This document shows, in pieces, positions 16,774-24,445 of a stretch of 29,300 nt of DNA. The translations under genes and the position numbers were made by a program. Each line of letters starts with the position of its first letter. Positions within the stretch are counted from its first letter, which is position 1. Source of the DNA: Pseudomonadota bacterium (GTDB lineage: Bacteria; Pseudomonadota; Alphaproteobacteria; Rhizobiales; Rhizobiaceae); contig JAEYDD010000013.1 of the NCBI GenBank assembly GCA_023404095.1, forward strand, positions 1-29,300, written 5' to 3'. The notes beneath the pieces are model-generated. The model did no database searches. It was given only the letters and a program-made list of their open reading frames with translations, and was not told the DNA's origin.

Positions 16774-17307
16774 ATGGCTGATGATATCTTTCTGCTCGAC
16801 ACCAACATAATCAGTGATTCTAGTAAGATTCAGCCCAACCCCACGATCTCCGCGTGGATTAGGCAGCAGCCTCGGGTCGCTATTCCATTCGCGGCTCTTT
16901 TGGAAGTCGAAACGGGGATAGCAGAAAAGTATCGATGCAACCCAGACAAGGCGGAAGAACTTTGGACATGGATGGACGAACTTCTCGAAATGGATTTCGA
17001 ATATCCATTGCCAACGCCTCAGGTGGCTCGCCAATTGGCGAAGCTTGTTTGCTGCAGGCCGCTAACGCACCTTTGGTTCGTCAACGAGCATTCCAATAGG
17101 AAGAAGCCCGGACAAGACCTCTTCATTGCTGCGACTTCGATCGTATACGATATGCCGATCGCCACGCTGAACGTGAAAGATTTCGAAACGATCGACCGGT
17201 TCTTTCCGCTACCGGGCGTCTACAATCCAGCGAATGGGCTGTGGGCGATACCCAGATGCGATATGTCTGCACGGGTGAGAGAACCAACACCGACTATGGT
17301 CGCCTGA
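16774..17307 (+). CDS. PIN-domain ribonuclease (VapC-like)
   Basis: A 177-residue PIN-domain protein with the expected acidic residues: Asp9 in FLLDTNIIS, Glu44/Glu46 in AALLEVETGIA, Asp115 in PGQDLFIAATSIV and Asp136 in NVKDFETID. VapC-like toxins cleave tRNA or rRNA sites. The C-terminal extension after FFPLPGVYNPANG makes it longer than a minimal VapC (about 130-140 residues). The ATG at 16774 is preferred over an in-frame TTG nine bases earlier. No standard antitoxin gene precedes it: an overlapping frame (16571-16810) contains NLSERWQEWL but is not recognisable. It diverges from the protease cassette across a 224-bp region. It may be an orphan toxin or have a non-canonical partner. Confidence 0.8.
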   Translation: MADDIFLLDTNIISDSSKIQPNPTISAWIRQQPRVAIPFAALLEVETGIAEKYRCNPDKAEELWTWMDELLEMDFEYPLPTPQVARQLAKLVCCRPLTHLWFVNEHSNRKKPGQDLFIAATSIVYDMPIATLNVKDFETIDRFFPLPGVYNPANGLWAIPRCDMSARVREPTPTMVA

Positions 17308-17571
17308 CGCATCCGGGCCGCCATGGCAGCATCCGATGCTGACTTCAAAAAACGAAGCTTCACCTGATGATGCCAACGCGCCCCTGGGTACGTGAACCGC
17401 AAGGTTGCCGTCTGCACTCTACAGAAGGAACAGCTTTGAGCGATGAACAATCGCCCATTCAGCTAAAGCCCTATTTCACGGCTTCGCCAATTGAGGCATT
17501 CAGAACTTTGAAGGTCTTTATCCCGTTGCAAAGGAGCGAACAGTGCGGCCCTGCGACTGAACATCTTACCG

Positions 17572-17769
17572 CTATTCGTTGTCTGGACCGCCCCGCGCAA
17601 GAAACGCTCCTGCACGCTCCTTTTTGGAAAGGGCCACGAACCGGATTTCGAACGAGCCATCGGCGTCCAGGATCGTCTGCGGATTGCCGGCCCTGGCGCG
17701 TTCGAGAAGCTCGCTGATGCGGCGTTCCCCCTCAACCCTGCTCCACTCGTGCGTCTGACGAATCAACAT
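17572..17769 (-). CDS. Small Phd/antitoxin-like protein
   Basis: A 65-residue protein. RRISELLERARAGNPQTI followed by a short DADGSFEIRF strand resembles the N-terminal fold of Phd/YefM antitoxins, in which a helix precedes QTI and a short strand turn. The C-terminus KKERAGAFLARGGPDNE is short and would be the toxin-binding or regulatory tail. The ATG has AAGGA 7 bases upstream, which supports translation. No toxin gene lies directly downstream on the same strand, and the PIN gene 264 bp away is convergent. An inverted repeat just upstream could be its operator. The family call is by pattern only. Confidence 0.5.
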   Translation of the reverse strand: MLIRQTHEWSRVEGERRISELLERARAGNPQTILDADGSFEIRFVALSKKERAGAFLARGGPDNE

Positions 17770-17802
17770 CGAATTCCTTATTTATTTTGAAGATTGTAGT
17801 AC

Positions 17803-17841
17803 GCCTGAGGTCCCGTGAAAAGAAGACTTCAACCCTCAGGC
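17803..17841. promoter_or_regulatory. Inverted repeat upstream of the Phd-like gene
   Basis: GCCTGAGG (17803-17810) and CCTCAGGC (17834-17841) are perfect 8-bp inverted repeats with centres 31 bp apart, located 34-72 bp upstream of the Phd-like start codon. A TACAAT hexamer lies just downstream toward the gene. Antitoxins of this group often bind such repeats to control their own promoter. Confidence 0.4.
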
Positions 17842-17984
17842 ACTACCTCGCCGCCGGGAGAAGGGACACCCTCGTTGGCATGGCTAAGCCAAGTGGGCGT
17901 GTGGGGCGCTATGCATGATTGAATCGACAGGATTGCGAGGCGACGCTGCGGACGCGACCGTGAGCGACGTGTCGCTCGCAAAGA

Positions 17985-18161
17985 CTACGCTTTACTGGGC
18001 TTCGGTTTCCGGCGATCGACGCGAAGACGCGCAACCAGCTTTCGTTGATTCTGGCGCGGCCCTATCACAATGCGCTTCCCGAGTGGCTTAAAGTCCGAAC
18101 CTAACCCCGCCCCGAACGATGCTTCGCTAGCCTTCGGTGCTTCATCCTTGTCATCCGACAT
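17985..18161 (-). CDS. Small basic hypothetical protein
   Basis: A possible 58-residue protein starting MSDDKDEAPKASEAS with a strongly basic C-terminal half (RQNQRKLVARLRVDRRKPKP). The ATG at 18161 has GGAG about 10 bases upstream; the same frame continues to 18305 but those residues look non-coding. An acidic N-terminus and basic tail could suit a nucleic-acid-associated protein. I do not recognise it, and it may not be a gene. Confidence 0.35.
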   Translation of the reverse strand: MSDDKDEAPKASEASFGAGLGSDFKPLGKRIVIGPRQNQRKLVARLRVDRRKPKPSKA

Positions 18162-18264
18162 TGCCGGCAAACTCCACCACTCGAGATGGCAGAGTACTCG
18201 GCCAGAACCTGGCTGTCCACGGGCATGGGGACCGTCATCGACAGACATTGCGTAGTGTCGCCGC

Positions 18265-18408
18265 TTACGACCTTGGACGGACCGCGTGGTACACAACGGC
18301 GGCACCGTTTTTGTCTACCGCGAACACGTCGTACGACGCGCCGGGATCGTCACCCATTCCCAGGGAACCCGATGGCATACCGGGAACGGCCAGCGGCCCA
18401 ACGCCATT
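18265..18408 (-). pseudogene. DUF411 metal-binding protein, C-terminal remnant
   Basis: The reading frame ending at 18265 contains GPLAVPGMPSGSLGMG followed by SYDVFAVDKNGAAVV. This is the C-terminal signature of DUF411 proteins (PGMPxGSxGM, then a YDV...DKxG strand), small proteins usually found beside copper resistance genes. The N-terminal two thirds, including the CGCC-type metal site and signal peptide, are missing. The break coincides with the CueR-type box in front of copZ, so a deletion or rearrangement brought the copZ promoter against the remnant. Confidence 0.65.
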
Positions 18409-18437
18409 GACCTTCCCATGGTTGGAAGCCCCATTTT
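18407..18437 (+). promoter_or_regulatory. CueR/HmrR-type promoter of copZ
   Basis: A TTGACC -35 box (18407-18412) runs into the near-palindrome CCTTCCCATGGTTGGAAGC (18411-18429), closely resembling the MerR-family copper box of E. coli copA. MerR-type promoters have a 19-bp spacer; that spacing puts the -10 over CATTTT (18432-18437), a poor match. It lies 35-65 bp upstream of the copZ start codon. A Cu(I)-bound CueR or HmrR would activate by untwisting this spacer. Confidence 0.7.
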
Positions 18438-18471
18438 TGATTGAGATGAAACCAATAGCAGGACACCTCCA

Positions 18472-18693
18472 ATGATTCATCTCAATGTTCCGGATATGAC
18501 CTGTGGCCACTGCGTGGGCGCGGTCGAGAAAGCTGTAAGGTCCGTCGATCCCGATGCAAAGATTGCAGTCAATCTCGAGGTAAAGACGGCATCCATTGAA
18601 TCCGCGATCGGAGCTGAAGCCTTCATCGCCGCGATCGAAGACGCCGGCTATGGGGCTGCCTTCAAGAAATCATGCTGCAGTCACGTCGCTTGA
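18472..18693 (+). CDS. copZ: CopZ-like copper chaperone
   Basis: A 73-residue single HMA domain protein. The metal site is MTCGHC at residues 9-14 (Cys11 and Cys14), and the fold continues through VEKAVRSVDPDAKIAVNLEV to DAGYGA. It binds Cu(I) in the cytoplasm and delivers it to copper ATPases. The C-terminus carries an extra KKSCCSH, an adjacent Cys pair that could bind further metal. The start has AGGA 9 bases upstream. It is monocistronic, behind a CueR-type promoter and followed by a strong hairpin. In many rhizobia copZ sits beside the copper ATPase and its regulator; here the ATPase with the matching promoter is 8 kb away. Confidence 0.9.
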   Translation: MIHLNVPDMTCGHCVGAVEKAVRSVDPDAKIAVNLEVKTASIESAIGAEAFIAAIEDAGYGAAFKKSCCSHVA

Positions 18694-18706
18694 ATACGTA
18701 GCATAA

Positions 18707-18733
18707 ACACGCGCCGCGGGCTGCGGCGCGTGT
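18707..18733. terminator. Hairpin terminator after copZ
   Basis: A perfect 11-bp stem, ACACGCGCCGC (18707-18717) and GCGGCGCGTGT (18723-18733), encloses a GGGCT loop just after the copZ stop. It can serve the convergent cytochrome gene as well; on the minus strand it is followed by TTT. A near copy lies at 24842-24869. Confidence 0.7.
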
Positions 18734-18821
18734 GTGTTGGGAGCGTGTTTCAGGTAGGATGGTCAGAGGTCATACTAGCAGGGATTTGATCAAGGACGCT
18801 GCCAGCCCCTTCCTTGGCTCG

Positions 18822-19367
18822 TCAATCTCTGAGTCTATATCGGGCGTGACACGAGGTGCACGTCTCAAGCATCATGTGGAACGCGTGTTCGGCCGACATC
18901 GTGGTTTCGTTCGAATCCTTCCGGGCGCGTTTTGCGAGTGGGCCGCCGCCTACCTGTTCGCCTACCCGCATTCGCATCTCTCCCGGCATGGAGCCAGGAC
19001 TGTCGGAGGCTGCATCGGCCACTGCCTCGGCGTATCTTTGGAGGTCGTTTGATAGTTGCGTGAACCGTTCCCGTTCAGCTGCGATGAGTTCGCTTGCCTC
19101 GGAACCCTTCACGGCTGTCACCGTCGCGAAGCCGTCAACGAGGCTCGTACCTGAATGACTCTTGATTGTATCAGCGGCGTCCTTGAAGGTCCCTGGCGAA
19201 TAGGTTTCCGGAGATTTGAACATGGCCGCCATGGTTTTCGCAGCTGCCGCCATGGCTTTCATGTCTTGCTGGCGTAGCGCAACCACTTCCGCGATCGACT
19301 GTCCAGTGGACTGGAATGCGAAAAGCATGATGGCGGCAAAGGCTGGAATGAAGACTCGCGATCGCAC
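18822..19367 (-). CDS. Cytochrome c' family protein
   Basis: A 181-residue exported protein. The GTG at 19367 is chosen because GGAG lies 7 bases upstream and the next residues form a signal peptide (VFIPAFAAIMLFAFQSTGQS); the open frame extends to 19610 but without a suitable start. The mature part begins AEVVALRQQDMKAMAAAAK and ends CTSCHARYR, the C-terminal CxxCH haem site typical of cytochrome c'/c-556, where haem binds near the end of a four-helix bundle. Located in the periplasm; cytochromes of this class bind NO or transfer electrons. It is divergent from the multicopper-oxidase operon across 109 bp and may answer the same signal. Its role in copper resistance is not established. Confidence 0.85.
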   Translation of the reverse strand: MRSRVFIPAFAAIMLFAFQSTGQSIAEVVALRQQDMKAMAAAAKTMAAMFKSPETYSPGTFKDAADTIKSHSGTSLVDGFATVTAVKGSEASELIAAERERFTQLSNDLQRYAEAVADAASDSPGSMPGEMRMRVGEQVGGGPLAKRARKDSNETTMSAEHAFHMMLETCTSCHARYRLRD

Positions 19368-19476
19368 TTTACTGCTCCATATCCCGAAATGCGTCAGAGG
19401 TTTATATTGATGAAGATCAAGGCATACGTGAGGGACGCGACTATCTTGCTGTAAACGGCGACAATGAGCTGAGAAG

Positions 19477-19833
19477 ATGACCGTTCGCAATACGTTCGCG
19501 ACATTGTTGAAGTTCATCATGGCTGCAGTTTTTGCGAGCCTGCTCCTCAACGCGCATGCGCAGGCAATGCCATCTGATTGCCATACCGCGGAAGTTTCCG
19601 TTTCAACCACTCACGGACCGCTGGCGTCCGATCCAGACCACCACGACAAGGCCTTTAAAGGCAAACTTTGCTGTTCCAACGCCTGTGTTGTTTGTGTCGC
19701 CAACATCCCGTCTCCCGTCTCCGTGGCGTGGAGTGACTATACCGGCCCCTCGTATTTTCCCGTGATGCTCACCCGAATGACCGGTCAGGACGCCCCTGCC
19801 GTCTTCGAGCCGCCTCGATCGATCCCACTTTGA
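19477..19833 (+). CDS. Small secreted Cys/His-containing protein (CopL-like)
   Basis: A 118-residue protein with a signal peptide (LLKFIMAAVFASLLLNAHAQA) and a likely periplasmic mature part. That part has DPDHHDKAF, a Cys cluster LCCSNACVVC and a C-terminal FEPPRSIPL. The pattern of a signal peptide, His pair, CCxxxCxxC cluster and Pro-Pro-Arg tail recalls small copper-associated proteins such as CopL or DUF2946 proteins, but I cannot place it firmly. It is the first gene of the multicopper oxidase operon, with 74 bp to the chosen oxidase start. A second protein of the same design is encoded at 25997-26320. Metal binding is inferred from composition. Confidence 0.65.
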   Translation: MTVRNTFATLLKFIMAAVFASLLLNAHAQAMPSDCHTAEVSVSTTHGPLASDPDHHDKAFKGKLCCSNACVVCVANIPSPVSVAWSDYTGPSYFPVMLTRMTGQDAPAVFEPPRSIPL

Positions 19834-19840
19834 TGAACCC

Positions 19841-19860
19841 GGTCCGACTTGTTTCGGACC
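19841..19860 (+). promoter_or_regulatory. Small hairpin before the multicopper oxidase
   Basis: GGTCCGA (19841-19847) and TCGGACC (19854-19860) form a 7-bp stem with a 6-base loop between the secreted-protein gene and the oxidase start. It has no U-run; it could limit read-through or stabilise the downstream mRNA. Confidence 0.35.
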
Positions 19861-19907
19861 GATATTTCAGTGGGTCGGATTCCCGACCAAGATCGAGAGA
19901 TATCAAC

Positions 19908-21392
19908 ATGTACCGCCGACAATTCTTGAAGACGCTCGCCATTGGCGCAGCGGCCCTCATGCCAGCAACAAAGTACCCTTGGTCAAGCGACGCCCAGGCA
20001 GCACCCAACGGAACAATCGGTCTTTCCATCTCCAAGCGCGTCCTCGAGGTGAACGGGAAAGCCGCAACCGTGTTTGGACTTGGTTCCGCAGATGGAAAGC
20101 CGGGATTGGTCCTCAACGCGGGAGGCGATTTTGACGTCAACCTGTTGAACCACACGAAGGAAGACACATTGATCCACTGGCATGGATTGACGCCTCCATG
20201 GCGCATGGATGGGGTGCCAGACAATCCAGCCAAATTGCTGACCTCCGGCGAAAGCCGTCACTACCTCTTTCCCGTCGGGCAAGGTGGGACGCACTGGATG
20301 CACGCGCATACGCTTCAGGAGCAAACGCTCCTGGCGGCCCCGCTGATCGTACGGACTGCGGACGATCAGGCGCGTGACGAACAGGAAGTCGTCGTCCTGC
20401 TCCATGACTTTTCCTTCAAGACTCCGGAGGAGTTGCTGGCCGAACTGAAGGGACATGGTTCCGGCGGAGCCATGGCCGGGCATAGCCAAGCTACCGGCCA
20501 TATGAGGACCAGGATGCAAGGCATGGAGGGAATGCATCAGCAGCACATGTCAGGCATGGCAATGCAAGGAATGCCGGGCATGCCAGCCATGGACCTGAAC
20601 GACATCGAATACGACGCCTACCTCGCAAACGACCGTACACTGGATGACCCGGAAGTCGTTACCGTCGAGAAAGGAGGACGCGTTCGACTGCGCATCATCA
20701 ACGGCGCGACGGCGACCGCCTTCACCATCGACACGGGCACCATTTCCGGCGATCTGATCGCAGTCGATGGAAATGACGTGGTGCCCGTAAAGGGCGGGCG
20801 CTTTCCGATTTCGATGGGACAGAGGCTCGACATTCGCCTGCAACTCCCGTCCGGTTCCGGAGTATTCCCCATCCTCGCCCTGCGCGAGGGCGCAAAGGAA
20901 CAGACGGGCATCATCCTGGCCACGGCGGGCTCCAGCATCTCGAAGATCAGTACGATCGCAGCAGACGCCGGCCCGGTGCTGGACCTTGCATTGGAGGAAA
21001 TGCTGCGCGCTGCACAACCGCTCGTCCAACGCGACCCAGACCGGATGTATTCCCTGACACTGCGCGGAGACATGGTTTCCTATATCTGGGAAATCGGAAG
21101 TGCGGATGGGCCGATGAAGGTGGCGACCGACAACCGCGTGGAACTCGTGATGCGAAACATGTCGATGATGGCGCATCCGATGCACCTGCACGGCCATCAT
21201 TTTCAGGTCGTACGCATCAACGGTAGGCGGATGAACGGAGCGGTCCGTGACACTGTGCTCGTGCCACCAATGGCGGAAGTCGCCATTCAATTCGACGCGT
21301 CGAATACTGGTCGTTGGCCCTTCCATTGCCATCACCTCTACCACATGGCGACGGGAATGATGTCGTTCGTCACCTACGACGACGCAATCTAG
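19908..21392 (+). CDS. Tat-exported multicopper oxidase (CueO/CopA type)
   Basis: A 494-residue laccase-like oxidase that probably oxidises Cu(I) to the less toxic Cu(II) in the periplasm. All four copper motifs are seen: HWHG (90-93), HWMHAH (129-134), HLHGHHF (426-432) and HCHHLYHMATGM (473-484), giving a type 1 copper site of Cys474, His479 and Met484. A Tat signal RRQFLK opens the protein. A Met/His-rich loop at about 189-228 (MQGMEGMHQQHM, MPGMPAM) resembles the copper-binding insert of CueO and PcoA. The ATG at 19908 is chosen for the Tat signal and a GAGAGA ribosome site; an upstream TTG at 19830 is less likely. It is shorter than PcoA/CopA (about 600). It is followed by the ATPase gene after 13 bp. 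Confidence 0.93.
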   Translation: MYRRQFLKTLAIGAAALMPATKYPWSSDAQAAPNGTIGLSISKRVLEVNGKAATVFGLGSADGKPGLVLNAGGDFDVNLLNHTKEDTLIHWHGLTPPWRMDGVPDNPAKLLTSGESRHYLFPVGQGGTHWMHAHTLQEQTLLAAPLIVRTADDQARDEQEVVVLLHDFSFKTPEELLAELKGHGSGGAMAGHSQATGHMRTRMQGMEGMHQQHMSGMAMQGMPGMPAMDLNDIEYDAYLANDRTLDDPEVVTVEKGGRVRLRIINGATATAFTIDTGTISGDLIAVDGNDVVPVKGGRFPISMGQRLDIRLQLPSGSGVFPILALREGAKEQTGIILATAGSSISKISTIAADAGPVLDLALEEMLRAAQPLVQRDPDRMYSLTLRGDMVSYIWEIGSADGPMKVATDNRVELVMRNMSMMAHPMHLHGHHFQVVRINGRRMNGAVRDTVLVPPMAEVAIQFDASNTGRWPFHCHHLYHMATGMMSFVTYDDAI

Positions 21393-21405
21393 GCCGGAGA
21401 CGAGC

Positions 21406-23643
21406 ATGGAACACGAACTTCACAAGCACGGGCACGTCAAGGCCGAAGACGGCCATCACGGCCGCCATCACCACGGGCAACATCCAGGCACGGTGCTCCC
21501 CAATATCCAACCGGCGCAAGCGGTGCCCGAGGGTACGGTCTATACCTGCCCAATGCACCCACAAATCAGGCAAATCGGTCCTGGCAACTGCCCCATTTGC
21601 GGCATGACCCTGGAGCCGGTTGTCGCGACCGCGGAGACAGGACCCAGTGAAGAATATCGGGATATGCAACGCCGCTTCTGGATTGGTCTTGTGCTCTCTC
21701 TCCCGGTTCTCGCCCTGGAAATGGGAGGCCATCTGACAAACCTGCACATGCTGCTCGGTTCGCAGACATCGAACTGGCTGCAAATGATACTGGCGACCCC
21801 GGTCGTTCTCTGGGCGGGATGGCCATTCTTCCAAAGAGGCTGGCAGTCCCTGGTGACTCGACACCTCAACATGTTCACGTTGATTGCCATGGGTACAGGG
21901 GTCGCCTGGATTTACAGCGTCGTTGCCACTGTCCTTCCGGACATCTTTCCCGCCACCTTCCGTTCTGCCGAAGGCTCGGTCGCAGTCTACTTCGAGGCAG
22001 CAGCCGTCATCACGGTTCTCGTCCTGTTGGGACAAGTGCTGGAACTGCGGGCACGCGAACAGACGGGGGGTGCAATCCGCGCCCTGCTCGATCTGGCCCC
22101 CAAGACCGCTCGAAGGGTAAACACGGACGGTTCGGAAGAGGATGTCGGCCTTGACGTCGTGGCGGTCGGTGACCGACTGCGTGTTCGACCAGGAGAAAAG
22201 GTTCCGGTGGACGGTACCCTTCTCGAAGGGCGCAGTTCTGTCGACGAGTCGATGATCACCGGGGAATCCATGCCTGTGACCAAGGACGTCGGCTCAAAAC
22301 TGATCGGCGGCACCATGAACCAGACCGGCGCTTTCGTCATGGAAGCCGGAAAGGTCGGCCGAGACACGATGCTTTCGCGGATCGTACAAATGGTTGCCGA
22401 CGCCCAACGGTCCCGAGCGCCCATTCAGCGTCTGGCGGATGAAGTGTCGGGCTGGTTCGTGCCGGCGGTGATCGTCATCGCGATCGTCTCCTTCGCAAGC
22501 TGGATGCTGCTCGGCCCGGAGCCGCGGTTCGCGCATGGACTGGTGGTCGCCGTCGCCGTCCTCATCATTGCATGCCCCTGCGCATTGGGACTGGCGACAC
22601 CGATGTCTATCATGGTGGGCGTGGGACGTGGCGCACGTCTCGGCGTACTGATCAAGAACGCTGAAGCCCTTGAGCGGTTCGAGAAGGTCGATACGCTTGT
22701 CGTCGACAAGACCGGAACACTCACCGAAGGGCGGCCCAAGGTGACGGCAATCATCCCGAACGACCAATTGTCCGAGACCGAACTGCTTCGCCTTGCCGCG
22801 ACTCTGGAGAACTCCAGCGAGCACCCGCTTGCCCTAGCGATCGTCAACGCCGCCAGGGAACGCGACATTCCGATTGGAACCGCTCAGGAGTTCGACAGCC
22901 CGGTCGGGAAAGGCGTCACCGGCAAGGTCGACGGCCGTGCGATCATCCTTGGAAGTCACCGGATCATGGACGAGGAGCGGATTGACGTCTCCTCGATGAG
23001 CGACAAGGCCGAGGAACTGCGCAACGACGGGGCGACCGTCATCTTCATGGCGGCGGATGGTCAGGTCGCAGGTCTCTTCGCCATTGCCGACCCGATCAAG
23101 GCCACGACGCCCGATGCCGTTAGGGCGCTGGTCGAGGCAGGAATTCGCGTCGTCATGCTCACCGGCGACAATAAGACAACGGCTGACGCGGTTGCCCGCA
23201 GGCTCGGAATTTCCGAGGTCGAGGCGGAAGTCCTCCCGGAGGACAAAAGCAAGATCGTCACGCGGTTGCGAAACGAAGGGCGAATCGTCGGCATGGCCGG
23301 GGATGGCGTCAACGACGCGCCCGCCCTTGCTGCCGCCGATGTCGGTATCGCGATGGGCACCGGGACAGATGTGGCAATCGAAAGCGCCGGGGTAACGCTC
23401 CTAAAAGGCGATCTCCAGGGCATTGTGCGAGCACGGCAACTCAGCCACGCGACAATGTCGAACATTCGCCAGAACCTGTTCTTTGCCTTCATCTACAACG
23501 CCTTGGGTGTCCCGGTGGCGGCCGGGGTTCTCTATCCAGCATTGGGCCTTCTTTTGTCCCCCATCATTGCGGCAGCCGCCATGGCGTTGTCGTCGGTGAG
23601 CGTCATCGGCAATTCTCTTAGGTTGAGGAGCGTCAAGCTATGA
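21406..23643 (+). CDS. P1B-type Cu/Ag-translocating ATPase with HMBD domain
   Basis: A 745-residue P1B ATPase. In place of HMA domains it starts with a His-rich tail (GHHGRHHHGQH) and a YTCPMHPQI...CPICGM heavy-metal binding domain (46-68), as in SilP and CopF type pumps. Catalytic features: the actuator TGES, the membrane metal site CPC (390-392), the phosphorylated Asp434 in DKTGT, the SEHPLALAI nucleotide loop, TGDN and GDGVNDAP. It should export monovalent copper or silver from the cytoplasm. A GGAG site lies 6 bases upstream. Its stop overlaps the next gene as ATGA. With the CopA-type pump at 26780 the cell has two pumps that would get metal differently: this one has no chaperone-docking HMA domain. 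Confidence 0.93.
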   Translation: MEHELHKHGHVKAEDGHHGRHHHGQHPGTVLPNIQPAQAVPEGTVYTCPMHPQIRQIGPGNCPICGMTLEPVVATAETGPSEEYRDMQRRFWIGLVLSLPVLALEMGGHLTNLHMLLGSQTSNWLQMILATPVVLWAGWPFFQRGWQSLVTRHLNMFTLIAMGTGVAWIYSVVATVLPDIFPATFRSAEGSVAVYFEAAAVITVLVLLGQVLELRAREQTGGAIRALLDLAPKTARRVNTDGSEEDVGLDVVAVGDRLRVRPGEKVPVDGTLLEGRSSVDESMITGESMPVTKDVGSKLIGGTMNQTGAFVMEAGKVGRDTMLSRIVQMVADAQRSRAPIQRLADEVSGWFVPAVIVIAIVSFASWMLLGPEPRFAHGLVVAVAVLIIACPCALGLATPMSIMVGVGRGARLGVLIKNAEALERFEKVDTLVVDKTGTLTEGRPKVTAIIPNDQLSETELLRLAATLENSSEHPLALAIVNAARERDIPIGTAQEFDSPVGKGVTGKVDGRAIILGSHRIMDEERIDVSSMSDKAEELRNDGATVIFMAADGQVAGLFAIADPIKATTPDAVRALVEAGIRVVMLTGDNKTTADAVARRLGISEVEAEVLPEDKSKIVTRLRNEGRIVGMAGDGVNDAPALAAADVGIAMGTGTDVAIESAGVTLLKGDLQGIVRARQLSHATMSNIRQNLFFAFIYNALGVPVAAGVLYPALGLLLSPIIAAAAMALSSVSVIGNSLRLRSVKL

Positions 23644-23834
23644 CCACGCAACGGACCTGGACGCTTATGGCCGCATCGTTGGCCGCCATCGTCTTGTTCT
23701 TCGTCCTCCGGGAGCATTGGGGCCACGCGCTTGGGCTCTTGCCCTATCTGATACTGTTGGCGTGCCCCATCATGCATCTCTTCCACGGGCATGGTGGTCA
23801 TGGCCATCATGGGGGAACGGACGAAAAGAAATGA
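23640..23834 (+). CDS. DUF2933 small His-rich membrane protein
   Basis: A 64-residue protein with two predicted membrane segments (LMAASLAAIVLFFVL and LLPYLILLACPIMHLF) and a His/Gly-rich tail HGHGGHGHHGG. This matches DUF2933, common in copper and silver operons. The CPIMH segment and the tail could hold metal near the pump. It overlaps the pump gene and the following SRPBCC gene, both as ATGA, so the three are translated together. Confidence 0.8.
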   Translation: MTTQRTWTLMAASLAAIVLFFVLREHWGHALGLLPYLILLACPIMHLFHGHGGHGHHGGTDEKK

Positions 23835-24331
23835 GCTATCAGTACACGGCCGAATCCACGGTTTCCGTCCGGGCGTCGGCCGAGTCGCTCTTCGATTATC
23901 TCGATGACCATCGCCGGATTGCCGGGCATATGTCGCGGCCATCGATGATGATGCTTGGCGGTCGGATGTCCTACGAGTTCGATCAGACCGAGGGCCGCGA
24001 AATCGGCGGAAGAATACGCATTACGGGCGCGATTTTCGGTATAAGACTATCCGTCGAAGAAACGATCGTCGAGCGGCAGCCCCCTACCCGCAAAGTCTGG
24101 GAAACGTCAGCCGCGCGCCGCCTCTTGGTCATTGGATCGTACCGGATGGGTTTCGACATCGAGGCCATGCAGGAAGCCTCCAATCTTAGGGTGTTCATCG
24201 ACTACAACACTCCACCGTCATCGACGGGACGTCTGATCGGCGCTCTCCTTGGCCCGATCTATGCGCGTTGGTGCGTGGGCCGAATTGCGTCGGATGCCGC
24301 TATTCAGTTCCAGCGCCACACGGGTCCTTGA
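23831..24331 (+). CDS. SRPBCC (START-like) family protein
   Basis: A 166-residue protein of the SRPBCC helix-grip fold, seen from the opening strand TAESTVSVRASAESLFDYLD, the GGRIRITGAIFGIRLSVEE strands and a long C-terminal helix ending FQRHTG. Such proteins bind hydrophobic ligands or act as cyclases; none is obvious here. The ATG at 23831 overlaps the DUF2933 stop (ATGA); the open frame continues upstream only through that gene. It is the last gene of the coupled run. A copper-related role is inferred solely from this position. Confidence 0.75.
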   Translation: MSYQYTAESTVSVRASAESLFDYLDDHRRIAGHMSRPSMMMLGGRMSYEFDQTEGREIGGRIRITGAIFGIRLSVEETIVERQPPTRKVWETSAARRLLVIGSYRMGFDIEAMQEASNLRVFIDYNTPPSSTGRLIGALLGPIYARWCVGRIASDAAIQFQRHTGP

Positions 24332-24445
24332 TCAAAAACAAAGCAGCCTTTCTACCCGGGTGGTAATATTCAATGATGTCGGCGGGTTCGTTACTTTCTG
24401 CTGCGTTCACGCCGAGCAAACTGTGGAAGCAAAAGGAGAACGCCA

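Noticed and set aside
20550..21407. 285-codon frame antisense to the multicopper oxidase
   Set aside because: The oxidase on the other strand has all four copper motifs; the His-rich antisense translation is an artefact of its Met codons (ATG read as CAT).
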